This document shows positions 34,750-44,812 of a stretch of DNA of 64,000 bases, in pieces (within the stretch, counting starts at the first letter, position 1; the number at the start of each line of letters is the position of its first letter). The DNA lies in the NCBI RefSeq assembly GCF_000170795.1, contig NZ_ABCM01000001.1:372001-436000 (forward strand), written 5' to 3'. The position numbers and the translations under genes are program-made. This DNA is from Pedobacter sp. BAL39 (GTDB lineage: Bacteria > Bacteroidota > Bacteroidia > Sphingobacteriales > Sphingobacteriaceae). The notes under the pieces are model-generated. The model did not search any database. It was not told the DNA's origin and saw only the letters and a list, made by a program, of their open reading frames with translations.

Positions 34750-36252
34750 ATGCAAAAGCGTTTTGTATCCATATGGTTCCCAAGGCTCATGTCCGACTGG
34801 ATCGTCATCCGTCGCCCTGAACTGCTAAATACCAGGTTTGTATTTGCAACGCAGGACCATGGAAGGAAACTAATTACCGCCCTCAGTGCGGAAACAGAAA
34901 AGTATGGCATCAGGACGGGGACTACAGTAGCGGATGCCAAAGCCATCGTGGCAGATCTGGAAGTATTTGACGACAAGCCGGAAAGGGCTGAAAAGCTATT
35001 GAAGGCCATCGGCAACTGGTGCATCCGCTTCAGCCCTATCGTTGCTGTCGACCTCCCCGATGGATTGATCCTGGATGTCTCCGGATGTACACACCTCTGG
35101 GGTGACGAACAAGATTACCTCAGGGAGATCCATACCCGGTTGAGGGATAAAGGTTACCACATCCAACTCGCAATGGCAGACACCATTGGAACGGCATGGG
35201 CACTTTCTCATTTTGCAAAACATCCTACAGTGATGGAAAGCGGACAGCAGCTTCATGCGCTCCTGTCCCTGCCTGCAGCAGCATTGCGTCTCGAAGCAGG
35301 GACATTACAGCGCTTGCAGAAACTAGGGCTTAACCAAATCAGCAGTTTCATCAATATGCCCCGTTCTGTCCTCCGCAGGCGCTTTGGCGAAGAGCTGCTG
35401 CTCCGGCTTAGTCAGGCGCTCGGAATTGAAGAAGAATCCATCATCCCCATACAGGTCATCCCTCCTTATCAGGAACGGCTGCCCAGCCTGGAGCCCATCC
35501 GTACGGCTAAGGGAATTGAAATTGCCATTCAGCTACTGTTAGAACAGCTCTGTAAACGCCTGAAAGAGGAAGGTATAGGTTTACGAAACGCACGGCTGAC
35601 CTCCTACCGCATAGATGGTAGGATCATCACAACCGACATCGGCACCAACCGCCCTTCCCACCATATCCACCATCTTTTTAAACTGTTTGAACTTAAAATA
35701 CAAAGTATCGAACCTGCATTAGGCATCGACCTCTTTGTCATGGAGGCGACAAAAGTAGAACCTATATCCCCGGAGCAGGAAGTGTTATGGGCAGGTGACC
35801 TGGGCCTGAACAACCAGGGGCTGACGGAGTTACTCGACCGGCTCACGGTTAAGCTGGGTAATGATGTCATCCACCGCTACCTTCCTGCGGAACACTACTG
35901 GCCGGAACGGTCGCTCAGGATTGCGGCCTCCATCCATGAAAAAGCAGCTTCGGGCTGGCGCAGCGACAGGCCCCGTCCTACACAGCTGCTCCGCCATCCG
36001 GAACCTGTTGAAGTTACCGCCCCTATCCCCGATTACCCGCCAATGCTGTTCCGCTACAAAGGAAACGTTCACCACATCAAAAAAGCAGACGGCCCGGAAC
36101 GTATCGAAAGGGAATGGTGGCTGGAGCATGGGGAACACCGCGATTACTACCAGGTGGAAGATGAAGATGGCCAGCGTTACTGGATCTTCAGGTCCGGGCA
36201 TTACCAGGGTGAAAAGGGAAGCCGTTGGTTTATTCATGGCTATTTTGCCTAA
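34750..36252 (+). CDS. imuB: ImuB, inactive Y-family polymerase-like protein
   Basis: 500 aa. A Y-family polymerase fold starts with WFPRLMSDWI and continues with PIVAVDLPDGLILDVSGCTHL, an acidic motif in the palm, then a helix-hairpin-helix zone around RLQKLGLNQISSF and the little finger domain (~230-380). In known ImuB proteins the catalytic carboxylates are lost, and the protein acts as a hub that links ImuA, DnaE2 and the beta clamp. I could not find an unambiguous clamp-binding pentapeptide by eye. Gap to the dnaE2 start is 28 bp. Confidence 0.9.
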   Translation: MQKRFVSIWFPRLMSDWIVIRRPELLNTRFVFATQDHGRKLITALSAETEKYGIRTGTTVADAKAIVADLEVFDDKPERAEKLLKAIGNWCIRFSPIVAVDLPDGLILDVSGCTHLWGDEQDYLREIHTRLRDKGYHIQLAMADTIGTAWALSHFAKHPTVMESGQQLHALLSLPAAALRLEAGTLQRLQKLGLNQISSFINMPRSVLRRRFGEELLLRLSQALGIEEESIIPIQVIPPYQERLPSLEPIRTAKGIEIAIQLLLEQLCKRLKEEGIGLRNARLTSYRIDGRIITTDIGTNRPSHHIHHLFKLFELKIQSIEPALGIDLFVMEATKVEPISPEQEVLWAGDLGLNNQGLTELLDRLTVKLGNDVIHRYLPAEHYWPERSLRIAASIHEKAASGWRSDRPRPTQLLRHPEPVEVTAPIPDYPPMLFRYKGNVHHIKKADGPERIEREWWLEHGEHRDYYQVEDEDGQRYWIFRSGHYQGEKGSRWFIHGYFA

Positions 36253-36280
36253 ATCCTCACATGAAGTGATATGAATTAAC

Positions 36281-39200
36281 ATGAGCTATACAGAACTACA
36301 GGTCACCACAAACTTCAGCTTTCTCCGCGGTGCTTCGCATCCCGAGGAGATGGTGGCTCATGCTTATGCGCTTGGTTACAAAAAAATAGCCATTACGGAT
36401 CACAATACCCTTGCAGGTGTGGTACGGGCACATACGGCAACAAAAGGAAAAGAAATCAGCATTATCCCTGCCTGCCGACTGAACCTGCTTGATGGGCCAA
36501 GCTTACTGGCTTACCCTACGGATATGGCCGCCTATACCCGCCTCTCGGCATTGCTCAGCAAGGGAAACCTCCGTGCAGAAAAAGGGGACTGCCACCTCTA
36601 CAAGACCGATGTTTATGAACATGCGGAGGGCATGAAGTTTATCGTCATCCCCCCTCAGGAGCTCAATACCCTGTTCGATTTTGATGCAGCCTTTAAGCAG
36701 GACTTAACCGAATACCGACAGGCATTGGGCAACTCATTGTACCTTGCCGCAACAAGGGCTTACCAGGGCAATGACCTGAAGAAAATGTACCGCATTGCAC
36801 AGCTTTCTGCAGATCTCCACATCCCCATGGCGGCAACCAATGATGTCTACTACCACGATACCTCACGCCGGGAACTACAGGACGTATTGACCTGTGTACG
36901 TGAAAAATGCACCATCCACACCGCTGGATTCCGACTGCACAAGAATGCGGAAAGGCACCTGAAACCCATCGATGAAATGTTGCGCCTTTTCCGTCAGTAC
37001 CCGGAAGCCATCAGGCATGCTCAGGAAATCGCCGATGCTTGTGAATTTTCGCTGAGTACCCTAAAATATGTATACCCGGAAGAGCTGACTACTGATGGCC
37101 GTACGCCACAGCAGGAGCTTACCCACCTCGCCTGGGAAGGTGCTAATGAGCGCTATGAAAACAACATCCCGGAAAGCATCTCTGCTGCAATCCGATATGA
37201 ACTCAAATTTATGGAAGAGATGAACTACGCTTCCTACTTCCTGACGGTATATGACATTGTACGTTTTGCCCGCCAGCAGGGGATCTTATGTCAGGGGCGT
37301 GGCTCGGCAGCAAACTCCACCGTTTGTTACTGCCTGGGCATCACCGCCGTAGACCCCACTAAATTTGAGCTGCTGTTTGAGCGTTTCATATCCTCCGCAC
37401 GGAATGAACCGCCCGATATAGATGTGGATTTCGAACATGAACGCCGCGAGGAAGTCATCCAATATATCTATAATAAATATGGGCGCGACCGTGCCGCTAT
37501 TGTGGCAACCGTAACGCAGCAACATAAAAAAGGTGCCATCAGGGATGTAGGCAAAGCCATGGGCTTGTCGGTGGATACCATCAGTAGACTTTCTTCAGCC
37601 ATCTGGGAGTTTACGGAAGATTGGTTTGAGCGCGACAGCATCCTGGAAAAGGGATTAAACCCCGACGATCCGCACTTGCGAAAAGTACTGCAGCTGACGG
37701 GTCAGATGATTGGATTTCCACGTCAGCTGGGCCAGCATACCGGCGGTTTTGTCATCACCCAGGGAAAACTCACCGACCTGTGCCCTATCCTGAATGCCCG
37801 CATGGATAACCGTACGAACATCGAGTGGAATAAAGATGATATTGATGCACTGGGCTTCCTCAAAATAGATGTCCTCGCCCTGGGGATGCTCACCTGCATC
37901 CGAAAATGTTTTGACCTCGCTAAAAAACATCACCAAAGGGATCTTACGCTCGCCAACGTGCCTCAGGATGACCCTGAGGTGTACCAGATGATCAGTCATG
38001 CGGATACGCTCGGGGTTTTTCAAATTGAAAGCCGCGCCCAGCAATCCATGCTGCCCCGCCTCCGCCCGAAATGTTTCTATGACCTGGTCATTGAGGTCGC
38101 CATCGTCAGGCCAGGCCCCATCCAGGGGGACATGGTGCATCCTTACCTGCGCCGCCGCAACGGTGAAGAAAAAGAAGAATATCCTTCTGAAGCATTAAGG
38201 GAAATCCTGAAGCGTACGCTCGGAGTGCCACTGTTTCAGGAACAAGCAATGAAAATCGCCATTGTGGCCGCAGGATTTACCCCTACGGAAGCAGATGAGC
38301 TGCGCCGGAGCATGGCCACCTTTAAAGTAAAAGGAATGGTCAGCACCCAAAAGAAAAAACTGATTGAGGGCATGATCGCCAATGGATATGAGGCGGCGTT
38401 TGCGGAACGCATCTTCAAGCAGCTGGAAGGTTTTGGAAGTTATGGTTTCCCGGAAAGTCATGCGGCGAGTTTTGCCCTGCTGGTTTACGTTTCTTCCTGG
38501 ATCAAATGTCACCTGCCAGATGTATTTGCCGCGGGCTTGCTCAACAGCATGCCCATGGGTTTCTATCAGCCTGCGCAGATCGTTATTGATGCCAAAAAAC
38601 ATGGTGTTGAAGTGCGAGAGGCAGATGTGAATCATTCTGACTGGGACAACCTGCTGGAAGAAAAAAGTGGCGACTGGCATGCCATGCGTTTGGGTTTCCG
38701 CCAAATCAAAGGGCTTGCAGAAGATGAAATCCTGGCATTGATCCAGGCTAGAACTACTCCTTATAAAAACATCCATGAGCTCTGCGAAGCAGGTGTAAGT
38801 CAGTCGACACTTGAAAAACTGGCTGATGCGGATGCCTTCCGCTCGATGGGACTGGACCGGCGACAAGCTTTATGGGAGGTATCGGCGCTTCAGGACAGGC
38901 CCATTGCACTTTTCCAGGGGCAGGACTCAGAAAGCAAGTCGGAGCCCCAGATAGAACTGCCGCTAATGACCGCCGGGGAACATGTGGTGCAGGATTATGC
39001 TTCCACTTCTTTATCGTTAAAAGCGCACCCGGTCAGCTTTGTGCGGGAGCAACTCCGGTTATTACGCGTAGTTTCCACGGGCGAGCTCAGTGAAATTAAA
39101 GATGGGACACCGCTAAAGGTTGCAGGACTAGTGCTCGTTCGCCAAAGACCAGGAACAGCAAAAGGGGTCTGCTTCATCACCATTGAAGATGAAACGGGCT

Positions 39201-39505
39201 TCAGCAACCTCGTGGTTTTTCAAAAGGTATTCGACAAATACAGAAAGGAAATCCTGCAATCAAAGCTGCTGATGGTAGAAGGGCAGCTGCAACGTGAGGG
39301 TGAGGTGATCCACGTCGTCGTCAAACGCTGCTTTGACCTTTCCAAACTACTCAGAGGGCTGAGCAGCACTGCAGCCGATGATGAAACATTGCTCAGCTTA
39401 TCACGGGCGGATGAACGGACGCCTTTCCCTGTTTACCCTAAAAAGGTAGGACTGCCTGATGAAAAGCAGGAACAGCTGTTCCCAAATGCCAGAAACTTCA
39501 AGTAA
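36281..39505 (+). CDS. dnaE2: error-prone DNA polymerase III alpha subunit DnaE2
   Basis: 1074 aa, the usual DnaE2 length. The PHP domain occupies the N-terminal ~270 residues, beginning ELQVTTNFSFLRGASHPEE with metal-ligand HNTLAGVVRAH. The C-family palm has GRGSAANSTVCY, DIDVDFEHERREEVIQYIY and FLKIDVLALGMLT, carrying catalytic aspartates. A (HhH)2 region and an OB fold close to the C-terminus (LVLVRQRPGTAKGVCFITIEDETG) follow. It replicates past lesions with low fidelity in the ImuABC mutasome. It is the last gene of imuA-imuB-dnaE2. Confidence 0.95.
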   Translation: MSYTELQVTTNFSFLRGASHPEEMVAHAYALGYKKIAITDHNTLAGVVRAHTATKGKEISIIPACRLNLLDGPSLLAYPTDMAAYTRLSALLSKGNLRAEKGDCHLYKTDVYEHAEGMKFIVIPPQELNTLFDFDAAFKQDLTEYRQALGNSLYLAATRAYQGNDLKKMYRIAQLSADLHIPMAATNDVYYHDTSRRELQDVLTCVREKCTIHTAGFRLHKNAERHLKPIDEMLRLFRQYPEAIRHAQEIADACEFSLSTLKYVYPEELTTDGRTPQQELTHLAWEGANERYENNIPESISAAIRYELKFMEEMNYASYFLTVYDIVRFARQQGILCQGRGSAANSTVCYCLGITAVDPTKFELLFERFISSARNEPPDIDVDFEHERREEVIQYIYNKYGRDRAAIVATVTQQHKKGAIRDVGKAMGLSVDTISRLSSAIWEFTEDWFERDSILEKGLNPDDPHLRKVLQLTGQMIGFPRQLGQHTGGFVITQGKLTDLCPILNARMDNRTNIEWNKDDIDALGFLKIDVLALGMLTCIRKCFDLAKKHHQRDLTLANVPQDDPEVYQMISHADTLGVFQIESRAQQSMLPRLRPKCFYDLVIEVAIVRPGPIQGDMVHPYLRRRNGEEKEEYPSEALREILKRTLGVPLFQEQAMKIAIVAAGFTPTEADELRRSMATFKVKGMVSTQKKKLIEGMIANGYEAAFAERIFKQLEGFGSYGFPESHAASFALLVYVSSWIKCHLPDVFAAGLLNSMPMGFYQPAQIVIDAKKHGVEVREADVNHSDWDNLLEEKSGDWHAMRLGFRQIKGLAEDEILALIQARTTPYKNIHELCEAGVSQSTLEKLADADAFRSMGLDRRQALWEVSALQDRPIALFQGQDSESKSEPQIELPLMTAGEHVVQDYASTSLSLKAHPVSFVREQLRLLRVVSTGELSEIKDGTPLKVAGLVLVRQRPGTAKGVCFITIEDETGFSNLVVFQKVFDKYRKEILQSKLLMVEGQLQREGEVIHVVVKRCFDLSKLLRGLSSTAADDETLLSLSRADERTPFPVYPKKVGLPDEKQEQLFPNARNFK

Positions 39506-39618
39506 CCTCTACAAGGTATTTCTTGTAATTCCCTCATCCTAACAAGGTAAGACATGAGCATAATTTCTTTCCACTACTTATCATTAATGCATTTTGACCT
39601 ACGACAGAATGTTGATTA

Positions 39619-40316
39619 TCATTCGCCGTTCAGATCTGTTGTTAGCACCTCGCTCATGTAATCAAAAAATGGCCGCATCGCCTGATACCCCTGGTCGACC
39701 AGCACCACAAATGAGGAATCGAGGACCTCTTCATCGCTGAATTTTCTGATCAGGCGAAACTGCTTGTAACGCAATAAATCAATTGCCTCATGATCCGCAG
39801 CATATCCTTTAGGCGCGGTGATCAGTTGCGTTCCGCGGATCTCCCCGAAGTTGCCTACAAATGAAGGACTACTGATAATTTTCCTGAGTGGTGCATCATC
39901 AAAGCTGATGTCATCACGGATCAGCTTCAGGTCACCGGCATTGGGTGCCTGGAAACCTCCACCGATATAACTATTTCCCGGCTCCAGGTGAAAAAATACC
40001 CGCCCCGGCGAAATTTGGTTGCCCTGGTAAAATTAGCACTCCAGTTTGTCTTATATGGGGTTTTGAACTTTGAAAAACGCGTATCCCTATAAATGCGGTG
40101 CAGGCTTTTCTTTCCAGATGGGGTCTCGATCACATCATGCACATTCAGTGCCAACAACAAACCATCTGCGAAGTCGACGATGTGCTGCTGTTCTTTCAAA
40201 AATTCATCTTTATGGGCATTGAACCATTCGCGGTTATTATTGTCCCCTATCTTTTTCAGAAAATCCATGCTCGAGGCGGGAACAATCGGAAGTTTGATCT
40301 TACTATTCACTTGCAT
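39619..40316 (-). pseudogene. DUF2461 (TIGR02453-like) gene with one frameshift
   Basis: From ATG 40316 the protein reads MQVNSKIKLPIVPASSMDFL and continues through the family motif LHRIYRDTRFSKFKTPYKTNW to FRRGGYFF. The frame then changes at a run of six A (plus strand 39991-39996): the other frame continues FHLEPGNSYIGGGFQ, APNAGDLK and so on to a stop at 39619. One extra base in that run would restore a normal ~232-aa DUF2461 protein. The family has no firm function. This is either a true one-base deletion or a homopolymer error in the assembly. Confidence 0.85.
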
Positions 40317-40381
40317 AATGGCTCTCACATCAAAATGTGTGCTACAGAATCCGTCTATTAACAGTTAAACAACAAAAAAAC

Positions 40382-41464
40382 TTACTTAACTTCCGTACCA
40401 TCTTTAATTTCCTCTGATGCGATCTTTACCAACACTGAATGTTCATTGAGCGCACCAAAGACTTCCACTTTATCTTTAAACTCCCTGCCTTTCTGCACGG
40501 GGGTACGTGAGGTCTTTTTGTTCTCCACGGCAATCACAAACACCCCTTCACTTGAGGTCACTACTGCCGACTTAGGCACCACATAAGTACTGTCTTTTGC
40601 GTTCAGCGGCAGCACCACTTCGGCCACCATCCCTGGCAACAGTTGATTTCCTGTATTGGCCACATCCATCTCCACCCGTTCCGAGCGAAGTCTGCTATCC
40701 AGCGCACCTGATTTACGGGCGATTTTTGCACTAAAGTCTTTACCCGGCAATGAGCGTACTGTAAAATGCATCTGGTCGCCCACACTCAGGTAACCTGCGT
40801 AAGATTCCGGCACATATACCGACAAACGTAACTTGCGCTGTTCCTGAATGGTAAACAGCGGCAGCTCGGAACCTTTTCCTGAAGGACCTACATAAGCGCC
40901 CAGGTTCACGTTCCTCGCCGATACCACACCGTCAAATGGCGCGCGGATCTGAAGATATCCCAGAATCGACTGCACTTCCCTATAACTCGCCTTTGCCGCC
41001 TGCAATTGTGCGAAATCTGCATTTTTGCGTGCCTCCGCCTGCTCCAGGTCGTTGGTAGATACCGTCCCCTCTACCTTGCTGGTCTCCAGGAGTCTTTTAT
41101 AGGTGCTATTGCTTGCGGTGTATACCGATTCCTGCGAATGTAACCTTGACTCAGCCGCAGTAACCTGAGAGATGGTTTCCGGTGCTTCCAGCACCAGCAG
41201 CAACTGCCCTTTTTTCACTTCAGATCCAATGTCTACCTTCAGCTCCTTCACGAAGCTGGTCACCTTGGCATACAGGTCCACCTGCTGGAAACCTACCAGC
41301 TCTGCCGGCATGGTCAGCTCCGTAGACAACTTTTCTTTTTTAACCTCAAAGGTCTCCATTGACGGACTTTCCTCAACAGGAACCGTTTCCTTTTTCTTTT
41401 CAGCACAGCTGGACAACAGCAGTGCCAGGCTGAAAACTGTGGTGGTGATGTATATATTTTTCAT
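40382..41464 (-). CDS. RND efflux periplasmic adaptor (membrane fusion protein)
   Basis: 360-aa lipoprotein with lipobox LLSSC (Cys ~20). A lipoyl-like hairpin (ELVGFQQVDLYAKVTSFVKELKVDIGSEVKKGQLLLVLEAPE) is interrupted by a coiled-coil arm (~80-150). The beta-barrel domain and membrane-proximal domain follow (VDVANTGNQLLPGMVAEVVLPL). It joins the inner-membrane RND pump to TolC. It is the last gene of a minus-strand tolC-RND-adaptor operon, 63 bp after the RND gene, and the order (outer-membrane factor first) is typical of Bacteroidota. Confidence 0.93.
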   Translation of the reverse strand: MKNIYITTTVFSLALLLSSCAEKKKETVPVEESPSMETFEVKKEKLSTELTMPAELVGFQQVDLYAKVTSFVKELKVDIGSEVKKGQLLLVLEAPETISQVTAAESRLHSQESVYTASNSTYKRLLETSKVEGTVSTNDLEQAEARKNADFAQLQAAKASYREVQSILGYLQIRAPFDGVVSARNVNLGAYVGPSGKGSELPLFTIQEQRKLRLSVYVPESYAGYLSVGDQMHFTVRSLPGKDFSAKIARKSGALDSRLRSERVEMDVANTGNQLLPGMVAEVVLPLNAKDSTYVVPKSAVVTSSEGVFVIAVENKKTSRTPVQKGREFKDKVEVFGALNEHSVLVKIASEEIKDGTEVK

Positions 41465-41527
41465 TTGTATGTTTTTCTTTTTTAAACTTCTGCAGCAATT
41501 GACTCCAAACCGAACTATTGCCTTTCT

Positions 41528-44500
41528 TTAGGAATGTGGTAAAGTCGAAATGTAGTGTTTACTTTCTTCATCCTCCGGATCGAGGGATACGGAATCTGTA
41601 GTCGACTTGCCCATTACCCATGCAAAGATCATCGGCAACACGATCAGTACGGTGAATGTCGAAAACAACAGTCCTCCGATCACGGCCCTGCCCAATGGGG
41701 AAACCTGCTCGCCACCTTCGCCATGGCCTATTGCCATAGGCAACATCCCCGCAATCATCGCAATACTGGTCATGATGATCGGACGCAGACGCAGGGAAGC
41801 GGCTTCCCTGGCCGACAAGACCGCATCGCCATTGTGCTTCCGCAGCTGCTCCGCATTGGTAATCAGCAACACCGCATTGGCGATGGATACCCCTACAGAC
41901 ATGATGATCCCCATATAAGATTGCAGGTTCAGCGTAGATCCTGTCAGTAATAGGAAGATTAAAGACCCCAAGACCACTGCCGGCACTGTGGTAAGAATGA
42001 CAAAAGAGATTTTGAAAGATTGAAAATTCGCAGACAACATCAGGAAGATCACTACCACGGCAATGAGTAATCCCGACTGCAGGCTGCTCATTGTCTCTGT
42101 CAGCACCGTGCTCAAGCCAATGGGCTCAATGAACATCCCACGAGGCAAAGTGCCAAGCGCCTCAATTCGTTTGCCTACCTCCTTGGAGGCCGTCCCAAGG
42201 TCAGTATGGTCGATGTTTGCGGTAACAGAGATGTAAGGCATGGCACCAATGTTGTCATTTTCACCATAGGTTACCGATGGTACAATCTCTGCCACATCGC
42301 TCAACACCGGACGTGAATTGTTTCTCAAAACAGGTATCGCACCCATCTCATTTTCCGTCATCATCTTTTCCAGCGGCACCTGTACCTGAACGTTGTACGA
42401 CAGTCCCGCTTTCTCATCCACCCAGGTATTTTTCTCCGTGTACCTCGATGATGAGGTGGAGGCAATCAGTGATCTCGATATGTCGCTCATGTCAACCCCC
42501 AGCTGTGCTGCACGTACACGGTCGATGTTGATGTCCAGCGCAGGATAGTGAATCGGCTGTGCAATCTGCACGTCCCTGAAGTAGTCCACCTGGTTCAGCT
42601 GGGCAATCAGTTTATTGGCATATTGCTCATTGAGTTTTTTATTTTTCCCTGCAATCCTAATCTCTATCGGTGTCGGAGAACCCTGGCTCAGTACTTTATC
42701 GGTCAGCTCTATCGGCTCAAAGGAAACTTTTAAATCTGGATAGCGTTTCTTGATCCTTGCCCTGACTTCATCTTTGAAAACATCCATATCGGCATGGTAA
42801 TCTTTGAGGGCTACCTGAAATACAGCTTCATGCGGGCCGGCGGTAAACAGATAAATCGGTGATACCGAAAACTGCGCCGGGTGCTGACCAATATAAATGG
42901 ATGAAATCGCAAGGTGGTCTTTGCCCACCATCTTTTCAATGTCCTGCAGCACCGCCTTGGCCTGATCTTCCGTACGCTCCAGCCTGGTGCCATCCGCAGC
43001 GCGTAACCGCAGTTGAAACTGACTGGAGTTGACCTTCGGAAAAACATCCTGACCAATCACATTTAAAAGCACCACCGCTAACGCCGAGATCCCCAGCAGG
43101 TACAATAAGGTCACCGGTTTCCGGAAATGAAACAACCTGTCGATCATCTTGATAAAACCGACCCTGAAACGTTCAAAACCACTCACCTTTCCATCATTGT
43201 CCATATCATCACGCATCAGTACTTCCTTCTGCGTGGTGACGTCCCGCTCCGATTCCGGGCTGATGCCAGAAGCATTAAATTCCGCTTCATCATCAGTAAT
43301 CCCCTCCTGGTGCGCCACCTTCGTATGCGATTTCATCAACCAGTTGGCAAGGATCGGCACAAAAGTCTGCGACAGCAAAAAGGAAACCACCATGGCACAA
43401 CCGATGGCCAGTGCCAAAGGCAGGAATAACGCTCCGGGGATGCCGGACATCATGAATGCCGGTGCAAAAACAGCGAGGATACACAACAGGATCAGCAGTT
43501 TTGGCAAGGCAATCTCCTTGCAGGCATCCCATATCGCCAGGGCCTTGGGTTTCCCCATATCCAGGTGCTGGTGTATATTTTCTATCGTTACCGTACTTTC
43601 ATCTACCAGGATCCCGATGGCCAGTGCAAGACCGCTCAATGTCATCAGGTTGATCGTCTGCCCGAACAGTTTCAGCATCAACACAGCCGAGATGACCGAA
43701 ATGGGAATCGTCAGGATCACGATCAGCGCCGCTCTTCGGTCGCCCAGGAAAAGCAAGACCATCAGACCGGTCAGCACCGCCCCAATCGCGCCCTCTGTCA
43801 CCAGACTCTTTACAGAGTTGATCACATAAACCGACTGGTCAAATTCGTAGGACAGCTGTACATCATCCGGCAGTGTGCTTTGTATCGTAGGCAGCTTGGC
43901 TTTCAGCTGCTGCACCACATCCCAGGTAGAGGCATCGCCCGCCTTTGCAATGCTGACATATACAGAACGTTTGCCGTTCACCAGCGCATACCCGGCAGTC
44001 ACGTCGGCTCCGTCTTTCACTGTCGCCACATCTCCCAGGTAAACATTTTGTACTCCCCCCTTAAACAAAGGAATTTTTTCGAAGTCCTTGACTTCCTTGA
44101 TGGTATTGTTGGTCGGTGTAATGTAGTTCAGGTCTCCTATCCGCACATTTCCGGAAGGCGCCGTCTGGTTATTGACCCGGATGGCCTCCACAATCTGATC
44201 GGGTGTTAAGTTATGGGTACGCAACATCACCGGATCCACGTTGATCTCTATCGTTCTCGGGCTACCACCAAAGGGAGGTGGCGAAAGTAATCCGGGAACC
44301 GATGTAAAGGAAGCCCTTACATAAACGTTGGCTAGATCCTGCAATTCGTTATTGGTTTTGGTCTTGCTGCTCAGCACCAGCTGGCCCACCGGCAGTGACG
44401 AAGCATCAAAACGGATGATAAAAGGCGGCTGCGATCCGGGAGGAAACGCCGCCTGGATCCTGTTTGCCAATGCACTCAGCTCCGCTGCTGCCTGCGCCAT

Positions 44501-44800
44501 ATTGGTATCTTCATAGTAGGTGACCTTCACCAAGGTCAGGCCCTGAATATTTTTGGTTTCTATGGACTTCACCCCATTGGCAAAGAGCAGGATGTTGACA
44601 TAGTTCTTGGCAAAATAAGACTCCATCTGGTTTGGGGTGTATCCACCGAAAGGGTGTGCCAGGTAGATCACCGGCAGGTTCATCTTCGGCAAGATGTCGA
44701 CCTTGATGCTCTTGATGGCGCCGAGGCCGAAAAAGAAAAGTCCGGCAACCAGCACCAGGATAGAAATGGGTTTGCGAAGGGCAAAACGTATTAAATTCAT
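41528..44800 (-). CDS. RND-family multidrug efflux transporter (AcrB/HAE1-like)
   Basis: 1090 aa, twelve transmembrane helices in two repeats, with helix 1 at the start (ISILVLVAGLFFFGLGAI) and the second six after ~residue 560. Porter-domain motifs include GNVRIGDLNYI and the central VDESTVTIENIHQHLD element; proton-relay acids lie in TM4 near LAIGILVDEST. The C-terminus is hydrophilic (ESKHYISTLPHS). It exports drugs or other toxic compounds across both membranes with the adaptor and TolC. The gene follows tolC by 12 bp. The two-component system encoded divergently is a plausible controller. Confidence 0.94.
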   Translation of the reverse strand: MNLIRFALRKPISILVLVAGLFFFGLGAIKSIKVDILPKMNLPVIYLAHPFGGYTPNQMESYFAKNYVNILLFANGVKSIETKNIQGLTLVKVTYYEDTNMAQAAAELSALANRIQAAFPPGSQPPFIIRFDASSLPVGQLVLSSKTKTNNELQDLANVYVRASFTSVPGLLSPPPFGGSPRTIEINVDPVMLRTHNLTPDQIVEAIRVNNQTAPSGNVRIGDLNYITPTNNTIKEVKDFEKIPLFKGGVQNVYLGDVATVKDGADVTAGYALVNGKRSVYVSIAKAGDASTWDVVQQLKAKLPTIQSTLPDDVQLSYEFDQSVYVINSVKSLVTEGAIGAVLTGLMVLLFLGDRRAALIVILTIPISVISAVLMLKLFGQTINLMTLSGLALAIGILVDESTVTIENIHQHLDMGKPKALAIWDACKEIALPKLLILLCILAVFAPAFMMSGIPGALFLPLALAIGCAMVVSFLLSQTFVPILANWLMKSHTKVAHQEGITDDEAEFNASGISPESERDVTTQKEVLMRDDMDNDGKVSGFERFRVGFIKMIDRLFHFRKPVTLLYLLGISALAVVLLNVIGQDVFPKVNSSQFQLRLRAADGTRLERTEDQAKAVLQDIEKMVGKDHLAISSIYIGQHPAQFSVSPIYLFTAGPHEAVFQVALKDYHADMDVFKDEVRARIKKRYPDLKVSFEPIELTDKVLSQGSPTPIEIRIAGKNKKLNEQYANKLIAQLNQVDYFRDVQIAQPIHYPALDINIDRVRAAQLGVDMSDISRSLIASTSSSRYTEKNTWVDEKAGLSYNVQVQVPLEKMMTENEMGAIPVLRNNSRPVLSDVAEIVPSVTYGENDNIGAMPYISVTANIDHTDLGTASKEVGKRIEALGTLPRGMFIEPIGLSTVLTETMSSLQSGLLIAVVVIFLMLSANFQSFKISFVILTTVPAVVLGSLIFLLLTGSTLNLQSYMGIIMSVGVSIANAVLLITNAEQLRKHNGDAVLSAREAASLRLRPIIMTSIAMIAGMLPMAIGHGEGGEQVSPLGRAVIGGLLFSTFTVLIVLPMIFAWVMGKSTTDSVSLDPEDEESKHYISTLPHS

Positions 44801-44812
44801 TGAGCTACAGCT

